Source of the DNA: Lachnospiraceae bacterium
GTDB lineage: Bacteria > Bacillota > Clostridia > Lachnospirales > Lachnospiraceae
Reading direction: 5' to 3'
Length of the DNA stretch: 6,726 nucleotides
Assembly: GCA_024691145.1 (NCBI GenBank)
Contig: JAILNW010000447.1
Coordinates: 1 to 6,726 of the forward strand
Part shown: positions 6,315 to 6,726 of the stretch, one piece after another
Layout: each line of letters begins with the position of its first letter
Numbering within the stretch: the stretch's first letter is position 1
Notes under the pieces: generated by a model
The model's input: only the letters and a program-made list of their open reading frames with translations
What the model was told of the DNA's origin: nothing
Database searches by the model: none
Made by a program: the position numbers and the translations under genes

Positions 6315-6726
6315 ATGAAGATACATACCACTTATAAAGTTAAAATCAAACACTATAACAATATCTTTAAAGATACTTTTATGGTATATCGACATGTCGT
6401 AGATTATCTTATAGATGTTTGTGATACATATTGGGAAAGTATCTCTAAGATTAAAGATTCAAAGAAGCAGCAGGGGTATATTGAAAACCTGATACATGCT
6501 ACAAAGGATAATCCTGAGCCAGTATATGACTTTGACTCTAGATTTTATAAACTGCCAAGTTATTTTCGAAGAAGTGCAATTAACGAAGCTAAAGGGAAGG
6601 TATCTTCATATAGAAGCAACCTTGCTAACTGGGAACAGAATCCTGTAGGAAAGGCTCCATCTTTACCTAAAGCAGGTTTTATATTTCCTTCAATGTATCG
6701 AACTGGTATGTATAAACAGACAGATA
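6315..6726 (+). CDS. tnpB: TnpB (IS605 OrfB) family RNA-guided nuclease, N-terminal part, cut by the window edge
   Basis: The frame is open from ATG 6315 to the window end: 137 codons with no stop. TnpB proteins are guide-RNA-directed DNA nucleases that help keep IS200/IS605 elements in the genome, and they are ancestral to Cas12. The visible part matches the N-terminus of a larger clostridial OrfB type: a basic start (MKIHTTYKVKIKHYNNIF), a helix with DYLIDVCDTYWESI, then FYKLPSYFRRSAINEAKGKV, YRSNLANWE, and a Pro/Lys/Phe stretch (KAPSLPKAGFIFP). The RuvC-like catalytic Asp/Glu residues and the zinc-binding cysteines lie beyond the window, so activity cannot be judged. Its position 16 nt after tnpA, in the same orientation and with its own ribosome site, supports the call. 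The assignment rests on context and recalled family patterns, not on a search. Confidence 0.85.
   Translation, partial: MKIHTTYKVKIKHYNNIFKDTFMVYRHVVDYLIDVCDTYWESISKIKDSKKQQGYIENLIHATKDNPEPVYDFDSRFYKLPSYFRRSAINEAKGKVSSYRSNLANWEQNPVGKAPSLPKAGFIFPSMYRTGMYKQTD

Larger units (their letters stand above)
5760..6726 (+). mobile_element. IS200/IS605-family insertion sequence, left part (right end outside the window)
   Basis: A left-end imperfect palindrome, a Y1 transposase gene and a tnpB gene follow in the same orientation, the usual order of a two-gene IS200/IS605 element. Such elements have no terminal inverted repeats and make no target duplication. They move as single-stranded circles and insert 3' of a short T-rich tetra- or pentanucleotide. 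The firm left limit is the hairpin foot at 5783. The start given here assumes cleavage after TTGAC at 5755-5759, a guess based on typical distances and not shown by the sequence. The stretch between the carB terminator and the hairpin (5751-5782) has no other feature. tnpA is intact and tnpB is open to the window edge, so the element looks recent and possibly active. Confidence 0.85.

Overview
The window is AT-rich bacterial DNA with all genes on the + strand. Codon use (AGA arginine, many GTT/CTT codons), strong AAGGAG-type ribosome sites and protein features (an iron-sulfur type PurF, and a clostridial-looking CarB loop near residue 343) point to a low-GC Firmicute in Clostridia. Lachnospiraceae is my best guess, but this is inference and no species can be named.

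Positions 2-5676 hold a tight biosynthetic gene run: the 3' part of purF (glutamine PRPP amidotransferase, first committed step of purine synthesis), then carA and carB (both subunits of glutamine-dependent carbamoyl-phosphate synthase, for pyrimidines and arginine). purF and carA are 16 nt apart, and carA and carB overlap by 8 nt. Each car gene has its own good ribosome site, so one transcript is likely. A strong intrinsic terminator at 5705-5750 ends the unit. The purF start and the operon promoter lie left of the window.

Positions ~5760-6726 hold the left part of an IS200/IS605-family insertion sequence placed just past that terminator. It has a subterminal left-end hairpin (5783-5824), a perfect consensus extended -10 promoter (5829-5857), tnpA (Y1 HUH single-strand transposase, complete) and the first 137 codons of tnpB (RNA-guided nuclease family), which runs off the right edge. 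The right end and any guide RNA are outside the window.

The two halves have no visible functional link: housekeeping nucleotide synthesis, then a mobile element in a harmless intergenic site. I see no undescribed defence or biosynthetic system. The most interesting signals are at the IS left end: the promoter predicts a leaderless tnpA message, and the hairpin folds well on only one strand.
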